A DNA stretch of 64,000 nucleotides from Nitrosopumilus zosterae (GTDB lineage: Archaea > Thermoproteota > Nitrososphaeria > Nitrososphaerales > Nitrosopumilaceae). The notes under the pieces are model-generated. The model saw nothing but the letters and a program-made list of their open reading frames with translations, was not told the origin of the DNA and did no database searches. Below are positions 36,113 to 44,958 of the stretch, piece by piece. A program made the position numbers and the translations under genes. The first letter of the stretch is position 1, and the number at the start of each line of letters is the position of its first letter. The stretch lies in NCBI RefSeq assembly GCF_025998175.1, contig NZ_AP026695.1:1711053-1775052 (forward strand). The letters are read 5' to 3'.

Positions 36113-36787
36113 ATGAAAAAAGCAGTCATAGTATTTAGTGGAGGAGTAGACTCTGTTTGTGCAGTTTCATTTTTAAAATCAAAATATGAATTATATGGAA
36201 TTACATTTTCTTACGGACAAAAGGCAAGTAATGAAATAACAGCAGCAAAATCTTTTGCAAAAAAACTTGGATTAAAACAGCATAAAATTATCGATATTGG
36301 TTTTATGAAAGAACTGTATGGTGATTCGAATGTTTTGACAAGTTCAAAAAAGAAAATTCCAAGTGAATTTGAATATTCAATAGTAGTTCCAATTAGAAAT
36401 GCAGTATTTTTATCAATAGCGTCTGCTTGGGCATTTACCCTTAATGCCTCGCTGGTTGCATACGGTGCACATACTGGAGATACACACTATCCAGATTGTA
36501 GACCTCTTTTTGCAAAAAAACTTGAAGCAGCATTTAATCAAGGAGAGATTGATGGAATTAAATCAAAAATACGGAAAAATATAGAAATTTGGTCACCATA
36601 TAGAAAGGGTCTATCAAAAAGCGATTTACTAAAATCAGGAATGAAGGTATTGGGAGATTCTATTTTTAAAACTTGGAGTTGTTATTCAAATAAAAAATAT
36701 CATTGTGGGATTTGTGAATCATGTAATAATAGAAAAGATGCATTTGAAAAAGCGGGCATCATAGATAAAACAGAATATGTAGAATAA
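36113..36787 (+). CDS. queC: 7-cyano-7-deazaguanine (preQ0) synthase
   Basis: The 224-residue protein has the PP-loop VFSGGVDSVCAV at residues 7-18, FSYGQKA near 33, VVPIRNAVFLSIA near 90 and a zinc site C-x8-C-x2-C-x2-C near residue 189 (WSCY to CGICESC). QueC converts 7-carboxy-7-deazaguanine to preQ0, the precursor of archaeosine in archaeal tRNA. folE and queE, earlier steps of the same pathway, lie convergently within 2 kb. Confidence 0.95.
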   Translation: MKKAVIVFSGGVDSVCAVSFLKSKYELYGITFSYGQKASNEITAAKSFAKKLGLKQHKIIDIGFMKELYGDSNVLTSSKKKIPSEFEYSIVVPIRNAVFLSIASAWAFTLNASLVAYGAHTGDTHYPDCRPLFAKKLEAAFNQGEIDGIKSKIRKNIEIWSPYRKGLSKSDLLKSGMKVLGDSIFKTWSCYSNKKYHCGICESCNNRKDAFEKAGIIDKTEYVE

Positions 36788-36789
36788 TT

Positions 36790-37053
36790 CTAGTATTTGT
36801 TTTGAAGAATTTTCTTTTTTAGAATAAAACCTCTTATTCCAATATACCATGCTAAAAATATCAATCCCACAATTCCCATGAAGACATAATTTTGTAGTTC
36901 AGGAGTAAGATTCTCAAATGAGTTAGTAATTTCTCTAGATACTAACATAGAGATTGCAATAACAATTCCAAATTCAATTGCATACCATGTCCAACTAGGC
37001 CAAGATTCTTTTGGAATGTGAACATATGGATTTGCTCCCATGTGGATAATCAA
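36790..37053 (-). CDS. Small two-span membrane protein
   Basis: The 87-residue protein has two hydrophobic helices (residues 25-41 and 58-80) and a basic C-terminus. An in-frame ATG at residue 5 (MGANPYV) may be the true start. It lies between the queC and folE genes, 31 bp beyond folE on the same strand. No family is recognised. Confidence 0.65.
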   Translation of the reverse strand: MIIHMGANPYVHIPKESWPSWTWYAIEFGIVIAISMLVSREITNSFENLTPELQNYVFMGIVGLIFLAWYIGIRGFILKKKILQNKY

Positions 37054-37084
37054 AAATGATGATTATTTAATTTTTCAGTATTGC

Positions 37085-37654
37085 CTAAAAGGAAGAGTAT
37101 GATGTGCGTTTTCTGATAAGTGTCATAATTCCTGCTTTTTCTTCTTTATTTTCATAAATTCCTCTAAATGCGGATGAGGAGAGTGTTGCATCGTTTCTAA
37201 CACCTCTCATTTTCATACAGAGGTGTTCTGCATCAGCTAAAACAACAACTCCTTTTACACCTTGAGAGTATAATTCATCAGCAATATTTTTGGTCAGGCG
37301 CTCTTGAATTTGTAGTCTCTTTGAATACTTTTCAACCAATCTAACAAGTTTTGATATTCCAAAAACTCTTCCATTTGGAGAATAAGCAATGTGAATTTTT
37401 CCAAAAAAGGGCAACATGTGATGTTCACACATTGAATAAAATTGAATATCTCGTGCTATTACTACATCAGAGTCTTCTGAAAATTGTACAGATAGTTCTG
37501 AATCAGAATCATATCCTTCAAAAATTTCTTTGTACATGCTTGCGATTCTATCTGGAGTTTCCCGTAGTCCCTCACGTGTAGGATCCTCCCCAATTTCAAT
37601 AATTAATTCTCTTACAAGTTTTTTTACACGTTCTTTATCCATGCACATTTTCAC
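37085..37654 (-). CDS. folE: GTP cyclohydrolase I
   Basis: The 189-residue protein has the FolE motifs: [15 protein letters not shown] near residue 24, the zinc cysteine and histidines in [14 protein letters not shown] near 72, and the second zinc cysteine in [13 protein letters not shown] near 141. It converts GTP to dihydroneopterin triphosphate. Beside queE and queC its likely role here is the first step toward 7-deazaguanine tRNA modification. Confidence 0.94.
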   Translation of the reverse strand: MKMCMDKERVKKLVRELIIEIGEDPTREGLRETPDRIASMYKEIFEGYDSDSELSVQFSEDSDVVIARDIQFYSMCEHHMLPFFGKIHIAYSPNGRVFGISKLVRLVEKYSKRLQIQERLTKNIADELYSQGVKGVVVLADAEHLCMKMRGVRNDATLSSSAFRGIYENKEEKAGIMTLIRKRTSYSSF

Positions 37655-37705
37655 AGAATTTTTCTAGTATTTGAACCTAGTTAGGTTTTCAGTCAAGTAG
37701 TAACT

Positions 37706-38419
37706 TTATGGGGCTCCTATGAATTTGTGTAATTGAGGAACTACCTTGACATCTATATAATATGGATACACAACATCATACAAATTTAATAAAAGATCCA
37801 ATGATGGTTCAGAAATACCATATGTAGGTTGGATGATAAATCCATCTATATCGTCTTTAGAAACAATCTTGAAAATTTGGTTTACTAATTCTTTGAATTC
37901 ATCTAACTTAGTTTTAGAGCTAACGACAATTTTGATATAAGTTATTTTTTTAGCTTCGATAGATGATTTGAGACATTTCATTGTATTATCAATCAATTTT
38001 TCATAATGATCAGAATCTACAAAATCAGAATCTTTTGTTTTAAATTCAATTTTTACAATATCGATGAATGGTAATACATGGTTGAATCTATCAATATCAA
38101 AACATGATGATTCAAGATATGTAGGAATTTTTTTATCTTGAACATGTTTTGCAAGTAATGCTACAGCTTGATGTTGAATTAGAGGATCACCGCCAGTAAA
38201 ATTTACTTTGTAAGTTTGTCTTTGAAGATTTGAATCAATTAATCTATTTGCTTCTTCAATAGCATATTCCGTTCCAGAATCAAGTGGAAGAGATTCTTTA
38301 GTGTCACAGTAAAAACAAGTAAATGGACAGCCAGCAAGTCTAATAAAAAGAGTCTTTGTTCCATAAAGAATTCCTTCGCCTTCAACTGATGTAAATATCT
38401 CAAATAATCTTACTTTCAA
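37706..38419 (-). CDS. queE: 7-carboxy-7-deazaguanine synthase (radical SAM)
   Basis: The 237-residue protein has FTSVEGEG near residue 9 and a CxxxCxxC cluster in AGCPFTCFYCDT, which binds the SAM-reducing [4Fe-4S] centre. It also has VNFTGGDPLIQ near 72. QueE rearranges carboxytetrahydropterin to carboxydeazaguanine. It stands 52 bp upstream of folE on the same strand. queD, the step between them, is not in the window. Confidence 0.93.
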   Translation of the reverse strand: MKVRLFEIFTSVEGEGILYGTKTLFIRLAGCPFTCFYCDTKESLPLDSGTEYAIEEANRLIDSNLQRQTYKVNFTGGDPLIQHQAVALLAKHVQDKKIPTYLESSCFDIDRFNHVLPFIDIVKIEFKTKDSDFVDSDHYEKLIDNTMKCLKSSIEAKKITYIKIVVSSKTKLDEFKELVNQIFKIVSKDDIDGFIIQPTYGISEPSLDLLLNLYDVVYPYYIDVKVVPQLHKFIGAP

Positions 38420-38460
38420 GTAATAATTGTAATTTTTTTCATTATTTATTCAATGAGTTT

Positions 38461-38655
38461 CTAGTGCATTACGGGTTGTTTAGTATAAAATAATCCTGAG
38501 ATGAAAAATACTACTCCCAAAATTCCAATAGTGCTTCCAATTAGCTCTACTTGATTTTGAAAAACTCCTTCAAGTGGAGCCCACAACCAAGCCATCAAAG
38601 CACCAACAATAATCATAGGGATGCCTACTCCAACTGTAATTGATTTTGAGGCCAT
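38461..38655 (-). CDS. Small two-span membrane protein
   Basis: The 64-residue protein consists almost wholly of two membrane helices (residues 7-25 and 38-58) joined by a short loop. It starts at ATG 38655. It resembles the 69-residue protein at 44959 in size and layout. Function is unknown. Confidence 0.65.
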   Translation of the reverse strand: MASKSITVGVGIPMIIVGALMAWLWAPLEGVFQNQVELIGSTIGILGVVFFISGLFYTKQPVMH

Positions 38656-38700
38656 ATGCTCATGCTGTTTAGAAAATGTATATGAAGTTTATGATAAGTA

Positions 38701-39735
38701 TCAAAGAGAATTTTTAATTTCTTCTAATTGTTTTGCTAAATCTCTCAATAATTGATTAGCATTATCAAATTCTCCATCATACAAATATCTTTTAATGGTT
38801 TGAAGTGTTTCTTTGGCGTCAACCAAAATATCGTGATCTACTCCATCTATTTGAGATAACTGTGATATAGTTTTTTCAATCTGTAATACTCTAGATTCAA
38901 GTCTATCATTTTTTGTTAGTTCAAACTGTTTTTTTATTGATAAAATTTTTCTAATTTCTTGTACAATATCTGCAGGATTATCTGCAGAAGAGAGGTTTTC
39001 TCTTGCATTTTCCAGTTTATTTATAATTTCATCAGATAGACCCTGTTTTTTGGCATTTTCAATTAGTCTATCTAATTGCTCCAGATATTGTTGAGCATAT
39101 TCTTTAGCACGTTGAGATTCTTGTTTTGCAGCTTCCTCACGAATTTCTTTATTGATTTCTACAACAATTTCCTGAATTTTTTGAAGTGTTTCTGATGCTA
39201 ATGAAAATTGATTATCACTAATTTGTTGTCTAGATAATTCGAATAATTTATCTAGTTCAGAAAAATCGATTGAAGTTTCGTATTTTTCAGCAAGTGATTT
39301 TAGATTATTTACATAAACTTGTAATCTTTGAATATCATTTGATGGATCTTTAGCAGTTGATCTTGCAGGATTTGTAGGTGTTTCTTCTGAAATATCTCTA
39401 GATGATTTAGCGGCAGCATCATCTGATGTTGATAAATGTCTAGAAATTTCAGTAAATATTTTCATTGCTGAAAGAAAATGCTCCTTTGCTGAAACAGTGT
39501 CATTATTTCTAATTGCTTTTTCTAGATAATTGACGTTTTGAATTCCTTCTTCAAATAATCTTTTTATTTCATCTGGGGATTCAGAAGAAATTTGGTTTTG
39601 AATTTGGTTTTGTGCACGTTTTGCAAGTTTTAAAAGAATTGATGGATCATCTTGAGCATAAATACTATTTGTTATTCCACCTAGAGCCATACTTGCTACT
39701 AAAATCAATAATCCAAAAGTCACTATCGTATTCAT
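38701..39735 (-). CDS. Exported coiled-coil protein
   Basis: A signal peptide (residues 1-27, ending SIYAQ) is followed by about 315 residues of charged, Gln/Glu/Lys-rich helix with long heptad runs and no cysteines. It should be an extracellular helical rod. Its start overlaps the membrane-bound winged-helix regulator by 4 bp, placing it last in a three-gene operon. It may be the sensed or scaffolding partner of that regulator, which is inference. Confidence 0.8.
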   Translation of the reverse strand: MNTIVTFGLLILVASMALGGITNSIYAQDDPSILLKLAKRAQNQIQNQISSESPDEIKRLFEEGIQNVNYLEKAIRNNDTVSAKEHFLSAMKIFTEISRHLSTSDDAAAKSSRDISEETPTNPARSTAKDPSNDIQRLQVYVNNLKSLAEKYETSIDFSELDKLFELSRQQISDNQFSLASETLQKIQEIVVEINKEIREEAAKQESQRAKEYAQQYLEQLDRLIENAKKQGLSDEIINKLENARENLSSADNPADIVQEIRKILSIKKQFELTKNDRLESRVLQIEKTISQLSQIDGVDHDILVDAKETLQTIKRYLYDGEFDNANQLLRDLAKQLEEIKNSL

Positions 39736-40772
39736 TCTTCATCCTCCAATACTTTCTTTAGTTTAACCAGATTTTGTAGATCTTTTTTAGAAATTTCAAT
39801 TACTCCTTGTCTTTCTAGTCGTTTTACTGCTCTCCACATTGTTGTTCTTGGTTGAAGGAATTTTTTCCGCAAATCACTTTCTAAAACTTGTCCACCATTT
39901 TCAGAAATAAATTTTATAATTTCTTTATCATCTTCGCGCATTTCAGGCCTTAGATTGAAAATGGTTTCAGTATCAAGGGAATCAATATTTGTTTCAGATT
40001 TAGGAGATTCGTTTTCTAAAATGGACAATGATTGCGTTTGTTTTCTTTTAATTAAAATTATTCCTCCAACTATAGCTGCTGCAATAGATACACCAATAAT
40101 AGATATTGTAAAAATATCAACGCTAAATTGTTCTGGATCTGTTACTGGCGGGCTTATTACTGGTGGATTTGTAGTTCCAAGAATATAATTAATTTCAGAC
40201 AAGCCGGTACTTAGTTCTAATTGTGTTTGATCATTTACTATGATCATATTTGATGGCAATGCATTCATACCAACAATAATCGAGTTTTGAGGCATAAGTA
40301 ACGAGTAATTAGTTGGCGAATCAAGAGAGAAAGTCCATACTCTTCCTTCTTTTGAAATTAAATCATGAATATCATAATCAATTGTAATAGAAGATGAGCC
40401 AAAAGTATCGATGGTTACTTTATCATCAACAATTTCACTAGATAACAAAAAGCCATTTTCGCTAACCGCTACAAAATTGTCAATTGATGGACCAAATAAT
40501 TTAATCTCAAAATCTGGATTTAATGGATCTACATCCAAATTAGATGATACATGTACTGAACCATCTGAATAAAGAATAAGATCAAGAGTTCGAGTAGAGC
40601 TGAATGAGGTCTGAATAGGCATCGCAAGCGCAACAACGATAAAGCTAGCTATTATCAAAGGTGCTTTTACCATTGTTTCGATGATACCCTCAGTCCTTAC
40701 AAAAAGCATTCCATCTTCTCGAAGAAACTCTTTCCTATGAATTGGTACGATTTCTGGATTCAATGGATTCAA
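39732..40772 (-). CDS. Membrane-spanning winged-helix regulator
   Basis: The 346-residue protein has an N-terminal hydrophobic segment (MVKAPLIIASFIVVALAM, about residues 33-51) and a beta-rich outer domain to residue 218. A membrane helix (FTISIIGVSIAAAIVGGIILI) leads to a cytoplasmic winged helix at about 280-343 containing RKKFLQPRTTMWRAVKRLER and GVIEISK. This is a one-component transmembrane transcription regulator. The first 32 residues are uncertain and translation may start later (MLFVRTEG or MVKAP). It overlaps both neighbours by 4 bp. Confidence 0.8.
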   Translation of the reverse strand: MNPLNPEIVPIHRKEFLREDGMLFVRTEGIIETMVKAPLIIASFIVVALAMPIQTSFSSTRTLDLILYSDGSVHVSSNLDVDPLNPDFEIKLFGPSIDNFVAVSENGFLLSSEIVDDKVTIDTFGSSSITIDYDIHDLISKEGRVWTFSLDSPTNYSLLMPQNSIIVGMNALPSNMIIVNDQTQLELSTGLSEINYILGTTNPPVISPPVTDPEQFSVDIFTISIIGVSIAAAIVGGIILIKRKQTQSLSILENESPKSETNIDSLDTETIFNLRPEMREDDKEIIKFISENGGQVLESDLRKKFLQPRTTMWRAVKRLERQGVIEISKKDLQNLVKLKKVLEDEE

Positions 40773-41056
40773 TACCTCAGATTCATGCTTTCTACTAATC
40801 CCTGAAACCTCTTAAATTCCTGGAAAAATTGAAGTCCTTTTTCGGTAATCAAAAAGACCCTATTCCTATCATTTTTGACGGATTCTACTAAGCCGGCTTC
40901 TACCAGTTTCTCACATTTGTCTAGTACTGCATAGTGAGATAGGTTGGCTTTACGAGAGATTGCAGATACAATGATTCCACTACGACCGCCATCGGCGGTA
41001 ACGTCTAAGATATCACCCATTATGCCCATTTCGGACCTGTATTGTTGTTTTGACAT
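40769..41056 (-). CDS. Winged-helix transcription regulator (ArnR1-like)
   Basis: The 95-residue protein is a compact winged helix: IMGDILDVTADGGRSGIIV, a recognition helix in RKANLSHYAVLDKCEKLV and a wing containing RVFLITEKGL. Such stand-alone proteins are common archaeal repressors or activators. It heads the operon with the transmembrane regulator, overlapping by 4 bp. Direct repeats just upstream (41106-41125) may be its own operator. Confidence 0.85.
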   Translation of the reverse strand: MSKQQYRSEMGIMGDILDVTADGGRSGIIVSAISRKANLSHYAVLDKCEKLVEAGLVESVKNDRNRVFLITEKGLQFFQEFKRFQGLVESMNLRY

Positions 41057-41105
41057 GCATTAGTATACAACTACTTAGTTTATGAGGGACATTTTGAAAC
41101 TTCAT

Positions 41106-41125
41106 AGCGGAACACAAAGCGGAAC
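41106..41125. promoter_or_regulatory. Direct repeats, possible operator of the winged-helix operon
   Basis: AGCGGAAC occurs at 41106-41113 and again at 41118-41125, a 12-bp period that places both on nearly the same DNA face. They lie 50-70 bp before the start of the winged-helix gene at 41056. The second copy also begins an imperfect GGAA-N6-TTCC palindrome. Confidence 0.35.
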
Positions 41126-41310
41126 GCTCATTCCAGTGAAAAAAATGATAATTTTTATCAAAATTTGATGCGATGAGGAAAAATAGGGTAAAACTCATGC
41201 CTGAAAAAATGATTATCCAAGTTGGAATTTCTGAAAAAATTCTAGTTTTACATGACTTGATAAAAATGATTTAGTTTTCAGATATTTTTGGAAAATTTAT
41301 TAAAATTTTG

Positions 41311-41320
41311 TATATAAAGA
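41311..41320 (+). promoter_or_regulatory. TATA box for the secreted protein at 41373
   Basis: TATATAAAGA is close to the archaeal TATA consensus. Transcription should begin near 41340, giving a leader of about 30 nt before the ATG at 41373. Confidence 0.55.
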
Positions 41321-41372
41321 ACAGGATGTTTCCTAGCCGTTCCTAAACTATCATGTTAGTAATGATTACTCA

Positions 41373-42047
41373 ATGGTAAAAATCCAAAAAAGAACCATTA
41401 GAGGAATAATCATCCTTTTGATGCTTTTTGCTTCACCATTATCTGTAAACTATTCGTTTGCTGAATCAGAAGACAGTCAAGAGGAAAAGGTAAAAGTTTC
41501 AAAAACCATTAAAAAAGATAGACTTTGGGCAATTCTAACTGAAAAAGTAGTTGATGGGAAGTTAGAACTGCAGCGTTATGCTTTACCTGCTAATCTTTCA
41601 GAAGAGGATTTACAGAGAATGCCCATTAAAGACCAAACATCTGGTTGGGCATATGTAAACTATAAGGCATTTCACTCTGGAATTGTACTTTTTGATGGAA
41701 AAGCATCAAAAGTTGGAGACAATTTATGGAAGATTTCAGGAAAAAGTGAATTAAATCTTGAAGAAAGAAAGTTTGACTTAGAAATAAGTGGAAAATCTAA
41801 TGATTCACATGATGTAATACATGAAATAGTCTCAGATGAGGATTTCAGTTACAAAGTAATATTTTCTGGAAAAATAACAGAAACCGATGAGGAAAATGAG
41901 TTTGCTATTTCTTTTCTTATCTCAGGTTTAAAAAATATTGAGACAGAACAAAATATCAAGCTTTTACAGATTGGAGAATTAAGCATTAATTCAGAAGAAT
42001 CTAATAGTTTTACTCAAGAATTTAGAAACTCAATATCGGTGAAATAA
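41373..42047 (+). CDS. Secreted protein of unknown function
   Basis: The 224-residue protein has a basic-hydrophobic signal peptide (RGIIILLMLFASPLSVNYSFA, residues 10-30; cleavage after SFA). The mature part is charged and beta-rich, with two similar segments around ISGKSELNLEERKFDLEISG and KVIFSGKITETDEENEFAIS. It has no cysteines, no C-terminal anchor and no recognised family. Confidence 0.78.
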   Translation: MVKIQKRTIRGIIILLMLFASPLSVNYSFAESEDSQEEKVKVSKTIKKDRLWAILTEKVVDGKLELQRYALPANLSEEDLQRMPIKDQTSGWAYVNYKAFHSGIVLFDGKASKVGDNLWKISGKSELNLEERKFDLEISGKSNDSHDVIHEIVSDEDFSYKVIFSGKITETDEENEFAISFLISGLKNIETEQNIKLLQIGELSINSEESNSFTQEFRNSISVK

Positions 42048-42145
42048 TCACCATTTTTTTCTTTAATTGAATAAAAATCATTCACAAGGTCAGCTTTGAG
42101 ATTCATAATAACTTTTTATTCCCATTTTGAAAAGAAAATCATAAA

Positions 42146-42610
42146 ATGTTTGATAAATTCAAAAATGAAGGAGGAGAAATGGTAAAAGAAAATGTCAATT
42201 CAGAAGAATCTGTAGAAGCAGATTCAACAATTGAATCTACTAGTGAGATTGGAATTGGAGAGTTGATGGGTAAACGTGCAAAATTAGAAGAGGCAATAGA
42301 TTATGTAGGTTTAATGATTAAAAATCTTAAAGACAAGAGAACTTTACTTGAAAAGGACATTGAGGAAGAATCTGTAGACATCAAAAATCTTAAAGAAAAG
42401 TTACAAAAAGTCAGTGAATACATAGACGAGGAAAATAGAGGAATTCATGAGCTTACAAAAAAGAGACAGCAGGTAGAAAATGAGGCAGATGAGGTAGGTT
42501 CGATTATCAATACTTTAAGAGAGAAACTCTCAGGTGTGGATAAAGTAATTGATGATGAAGGCAATAGGGTTAAGAGAATTAAAGAATCTAGAGAATCATT
42601 AACTGATTAA
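42146..42610 (+). CDS. Cytoplasmic coiled-coil protein
   Basis: The 154-residue protein has an acidic N-terminus followed by continuous heptads from about residue 45 to the end (KRAKLEEAIDYVGLMIKNLK onward). No signal or membrane helix is present. It converges on a CdvB paralogue with a gap of 10 bp. A link to cell division is possible from position only. Confidence 0.75.
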   Translation: MFDKFKNEGGEMVKENVNSEESVEADSTIESTSEIGIGELMGKRAKLEEAIDYVGLMIKNLKDKRTLLEKDIEEESVDIKNLKEKLQKVSEYIDEENRGIHELTKKRQQVENEADEVGSIINTLREKLSGVDKVIDDEGNRVKRIKESRESLTD

Positions 42611-42620
42611 AAAAATTTGT

Positions 42621-43262
42621 TCAGTAGAATTTTGTGCTAGTTGCTTCTTTAGTATTTGTAGGAACTGAAGGGAACATTTGACCAGTTGAACTTTCTGCAA
42701 CAGCTGCAGCCTCTTTTAATATACTCTCAGATTCTGCATTAGTGGTTGCATCCATTCCAAATGCTGCATCACCTGAGAAACTTTCAGTCATGAATCCACC
42801 TAACATTTCTGCCATTTGGCCAATTTCTTGTTCAGCTCCTGGCATTATTTTTCCTAATGATGATTTTAGATTTTTCATTAACCCCATTGTTGGCATGATT
42901 GCTACAACTGTGTCTCCAAGATCACTACAGGTAGTTAATCTCAATTCAATTTGTTCCAATGCTATTCTGGCACTACTTAAAATTTTTGTAACTTTTCGTA
43001 CCTCTGCTAATTCATTTCCTAAAACTTTTGAAGTCTGAGTATCATGTTTTTGTGTTGCATCTACAATTCTTTGAAATAGTTTTGCATCACGTTCTTGTAA
43101 ATTTGTTAACATTGAATCTAATTTTCTAATTTGATTTTGTAATTTTTTAATACCTTCTTGGACTCTTGGTTTTAATGCACCTTTTGGTTTAATAGTATCA
43201 TTAATTTTTTCAGATATACTAGGCTGTGGTTGTTTTGACCAATCTTTAGTTAAGTTAGGCAT
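42621..43262 (-). CDS. cdvB: ESCRT-III / CdvB-family paralogue
   Basis: From ATG 43262 the protein has 213 residues and the same plan as the protein at 14736: MPNLTKDW start, IKPKGALKPRVQEGIKKLQ, VLGNELAEVRKVTKIL and a flexible acidic tail ending VPTNTKEATSTKF. The earlier ATG at 43295 adds eleven residues absent from its paralogue, so 43262 is chosen. It should assemble ESCRT-III-like filaments at the membrane. Differences along the whole length suggest an old duplication. Confidence 0.87.
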   Translation of the reverse strand: MPNLTKDWSKQPQPSISEKINDTIKPKGALKPRVQEGIKKLQNQIRKLDSMLTNLQERDAKLFQRIVDATQKHDTQTSKVLGNELAEVRKVTKILSSARIALEQIELRLTTCSDLGDTVVAIMPTMGLMKNLKSSLGKIMPGAEQEIGQMAEMLGGFMTESFSGDAAFGMDATTNAESESILKEAAAVAESSTGQMFPSVPTNTKEATSTKFY

Positions 43263-43481
43263 AATTTCAATAATAGAATATGTACTTAATCTCAAGAGTA
43301 AATAATGCTTAACAGTACATTAAATTTTACTAGCTAAACTAAACAGTAGAAATAGGATCTTGTCATCAGGTTCATATTTTTGATAGGTCATTTTGGAAAT
43401 CAATGACTTAAATCTGTCATTAATAAAGTCATAATTCCTTTTATAGTAAGTATTTTAATAATTGATTTTGGATTTGATTTA

Positions 43482-43913
43482 ATGAACAAAAAAATTATTG
43501 TGATTCCCATAGTAGCTTTAATTGTAGTTTTTGTAGTAAATTTTTCATTAGAACAACCTGAGAGGGAGGGAAATACGGTGTTTCATGTAACTCTTGCAGA
43601 TCCTAATCTTTATTCGAATGGAGTTTATTCTGATTCATTTGTTTTGGATGAAGGTCAATACTCATTTAGATTTGTTCCAAATGGAAGCAGTCCAGAAATT
43701 TTATCAATTTCATTAAATGGAGAGAGTTTTAATTTTATTGAAGATTTTAAGCTTGAAAGCACATCACATCAAACAGGAATTTCCGAATATTTTACCTGGA
43801 AATATACTGGAAAAGAAATACTTGAAATTTCTGAAAAACAAGAAATTTCTATCATCATTAATCCAAATGGAAAAATTATGGGTTCTGTATCTGTGTATAT
43901 CTTACAAAATTAA
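43482..43913 (+). CDS. Membrane-anchored extracellular protein
   Basis: The 143-residue protein has an N-terminal helix (IIVIPIVALIVVFVVNFSL) and a beta-sandwich-like outer part with SDSFVLDEGQYSFRFVPNG near residue 50 and IIINPNGKIMGSVSVYIL at the end. It recalls small outer-surface beta domains of the emp24/GOLD-like type, but this is only a pattern impression. A structured element follows its stop at once. Confidence 0.72.
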   Translation: MNKKIIVIPIVALIVVFVVNFSLEQPEREGNTVFHVTLADPNLYSNGVYSDSFVLDEGQYSFRFVPNGSSPEILSISLNGESFNFIEDFKLESTSHQTGISEYFTWKYTGKEILEISEKQEISIIINPNGKIMGSVSVYILQN

Positions 43914-43916
43914 GAG

Positions 43917-44009
43917 GCGTAAACCCCTTTACTGCAGAACTCTGAGAGATTTCCTCTCTTTCTCAGATGCTAAATATCTGATTACCTTTTTTGTTCTGCG
44001 GGGTTACGC
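43917..44009. other. Structured inverted-repeat element (RNA or MITE-like)
   Basis: GCGTAAACCCC at 43917-43927 pairs with GGGGTTACGC at 44000-44009, with one bulged A. Adjacent GCAGAAC (43934-43940) pairs with GTTCTGC (43993-43999), so the right arm is one continuous 17-nt stretch. The interior can form CTGAG/CTCAG (43942-43966) or CAGAT/ATCTG (43965-43980) hairpins, which exclude one another. It is richer in G and C than its surroundings. It could be a 3' UTR structure, a small RNA or a short non-autonomous insertion. Confidence 0.5.
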
Positions 44010-44177
44010 TGTTTTAGTCGATAGAATTTATATCTATTGACATTATAATATATACAAACTCTAAGTATTTAAAATTTTATATGAAATATTATAAAAACAT
44101 AGATAGTTTTTTAAAAAAAATTATACCTAATTATGTGTTAATGGAGGTATAAATTACGATTTTTCAATTAAAAACTA

Positions 44178-44921
44178 TTGAAATTATCTGGTAAAGTTGC
44201 AATAGTTACTGGCGGAAGTCGGGGTATAGGTTTTGCTACTGCAAGAATTTTATCTGAAAATGGTGCAACAGTAGTTCTAACAGCAAAAAATCAAGAAAGA
44301 TTAGAAAAGGCATCATCCGAAATTCCAAATTCATTAGGAATAGCTGCAGATATCAAAAACAAAAATGATGTAAAAAATGTAGTGAGTAAAACAGTTGCAA
44401 AGTTTGGGCAAATAGATATTCTTGTAAATAATGCTGGAATTTTTCCAAAAATTAAGGAATTACATATGATTGATGAGGATGAATGGAATGAGATTTTGGA
44501 CGTTAATCTTACAGGACAATTTAGATTTACTAAGGAAGCAATTCCATATCTACAGAAGACATCTGGTTCAATAATTAACATTTCATCTGATGCAGGATTG
44601 AAGGCATATCAGGGATTTAATGCGGATGCATATTCTGCAACAAAAGCCGCATTGATTTTGCTGACAAAGTGTTGGGCATTAGAATATGCTAAAGATAAGA
44701 TCCGAGTAAATTGTATTTGTCCAGGAGTAGTTGATACAGATATGACAAAACCATTTTTGAAAACTCAAAAAGATAAAGAATTCATGGATAATGAACATCC
44801 AATAGGTAGAATTGGTCAGCCAGAAGAAGTAGGAAAGGCAGTTTTGTATTTTGCATCAGATGATGCGTCTTGGACTACAGGGGCAATTCTTGCTGTAGAC
44901 GGAGGAGAATCAATAAAATGA
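44178..44921 (+). CDS. Short-chain dehydrogenase/reductase (FabG-like)
   Basis: The 247-residue classical SDR has TGGSRGIGFATA at residues 11-22, NNAG near 87, INISSDAG near 134, YSATKAALILLTK near 151 and CPGVVDTDM near 183, ending in AVDGGESI as FabG-type reductases do. It starts with TTG at 44178. It probably reduces a keto group with NADPH; the substrate is unknown. Two genes follow on the same strand. Confidence 0.9.
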   Translation: MKLSGKVAIVTGGSRGIGFATARILSENGATVVLTAKNQERLEKASSEIPNSLGIAADIKNKNDVKNVVSKTVAKFGQIDILVNNAGIFPKIKELHMIDEDEWNEILDVNLTGQFRFTKEAIPYLQKTSGSIINISSDAGLKAYQGFNADAYSATKAALILLTKCWALEYAKDKIRVNCICPGVVDTDMTKPFLKTQKDKEFMDNEHPIGRIGQPEEVGKAVLYFASDDASWTTGAILAVDGGESIK

Positions 44922-44958
44922 ATGCATATGAATTTAATACGACTTAGGAGAACAAAAA

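Larger units (their letters stand above)
41057..41372. other. Divergent intergenic region
   Basis: This 316-bp gap separates the winged-helix operon (leftward) from a secreted-protein gene (rightward). It holds the direct repeats at 41106-41125, a 25-codon frame at 41197-41274 that is too short to call, and a TATA box at 41311-41320. Confidence 0.5.

Noticed and set aside
41013..41198. 61-codon minus-strand frame upstream of the winged-helix gene
   Set aside because: It overlaps the winged-helix start and the direct repeats, and its composition is not protein-like.
41197..41274. 25-codon frame starting MPEKMIIQVG
   Set aside because: It is too short to separate from chance, although it begins well and lies near a promoter region.
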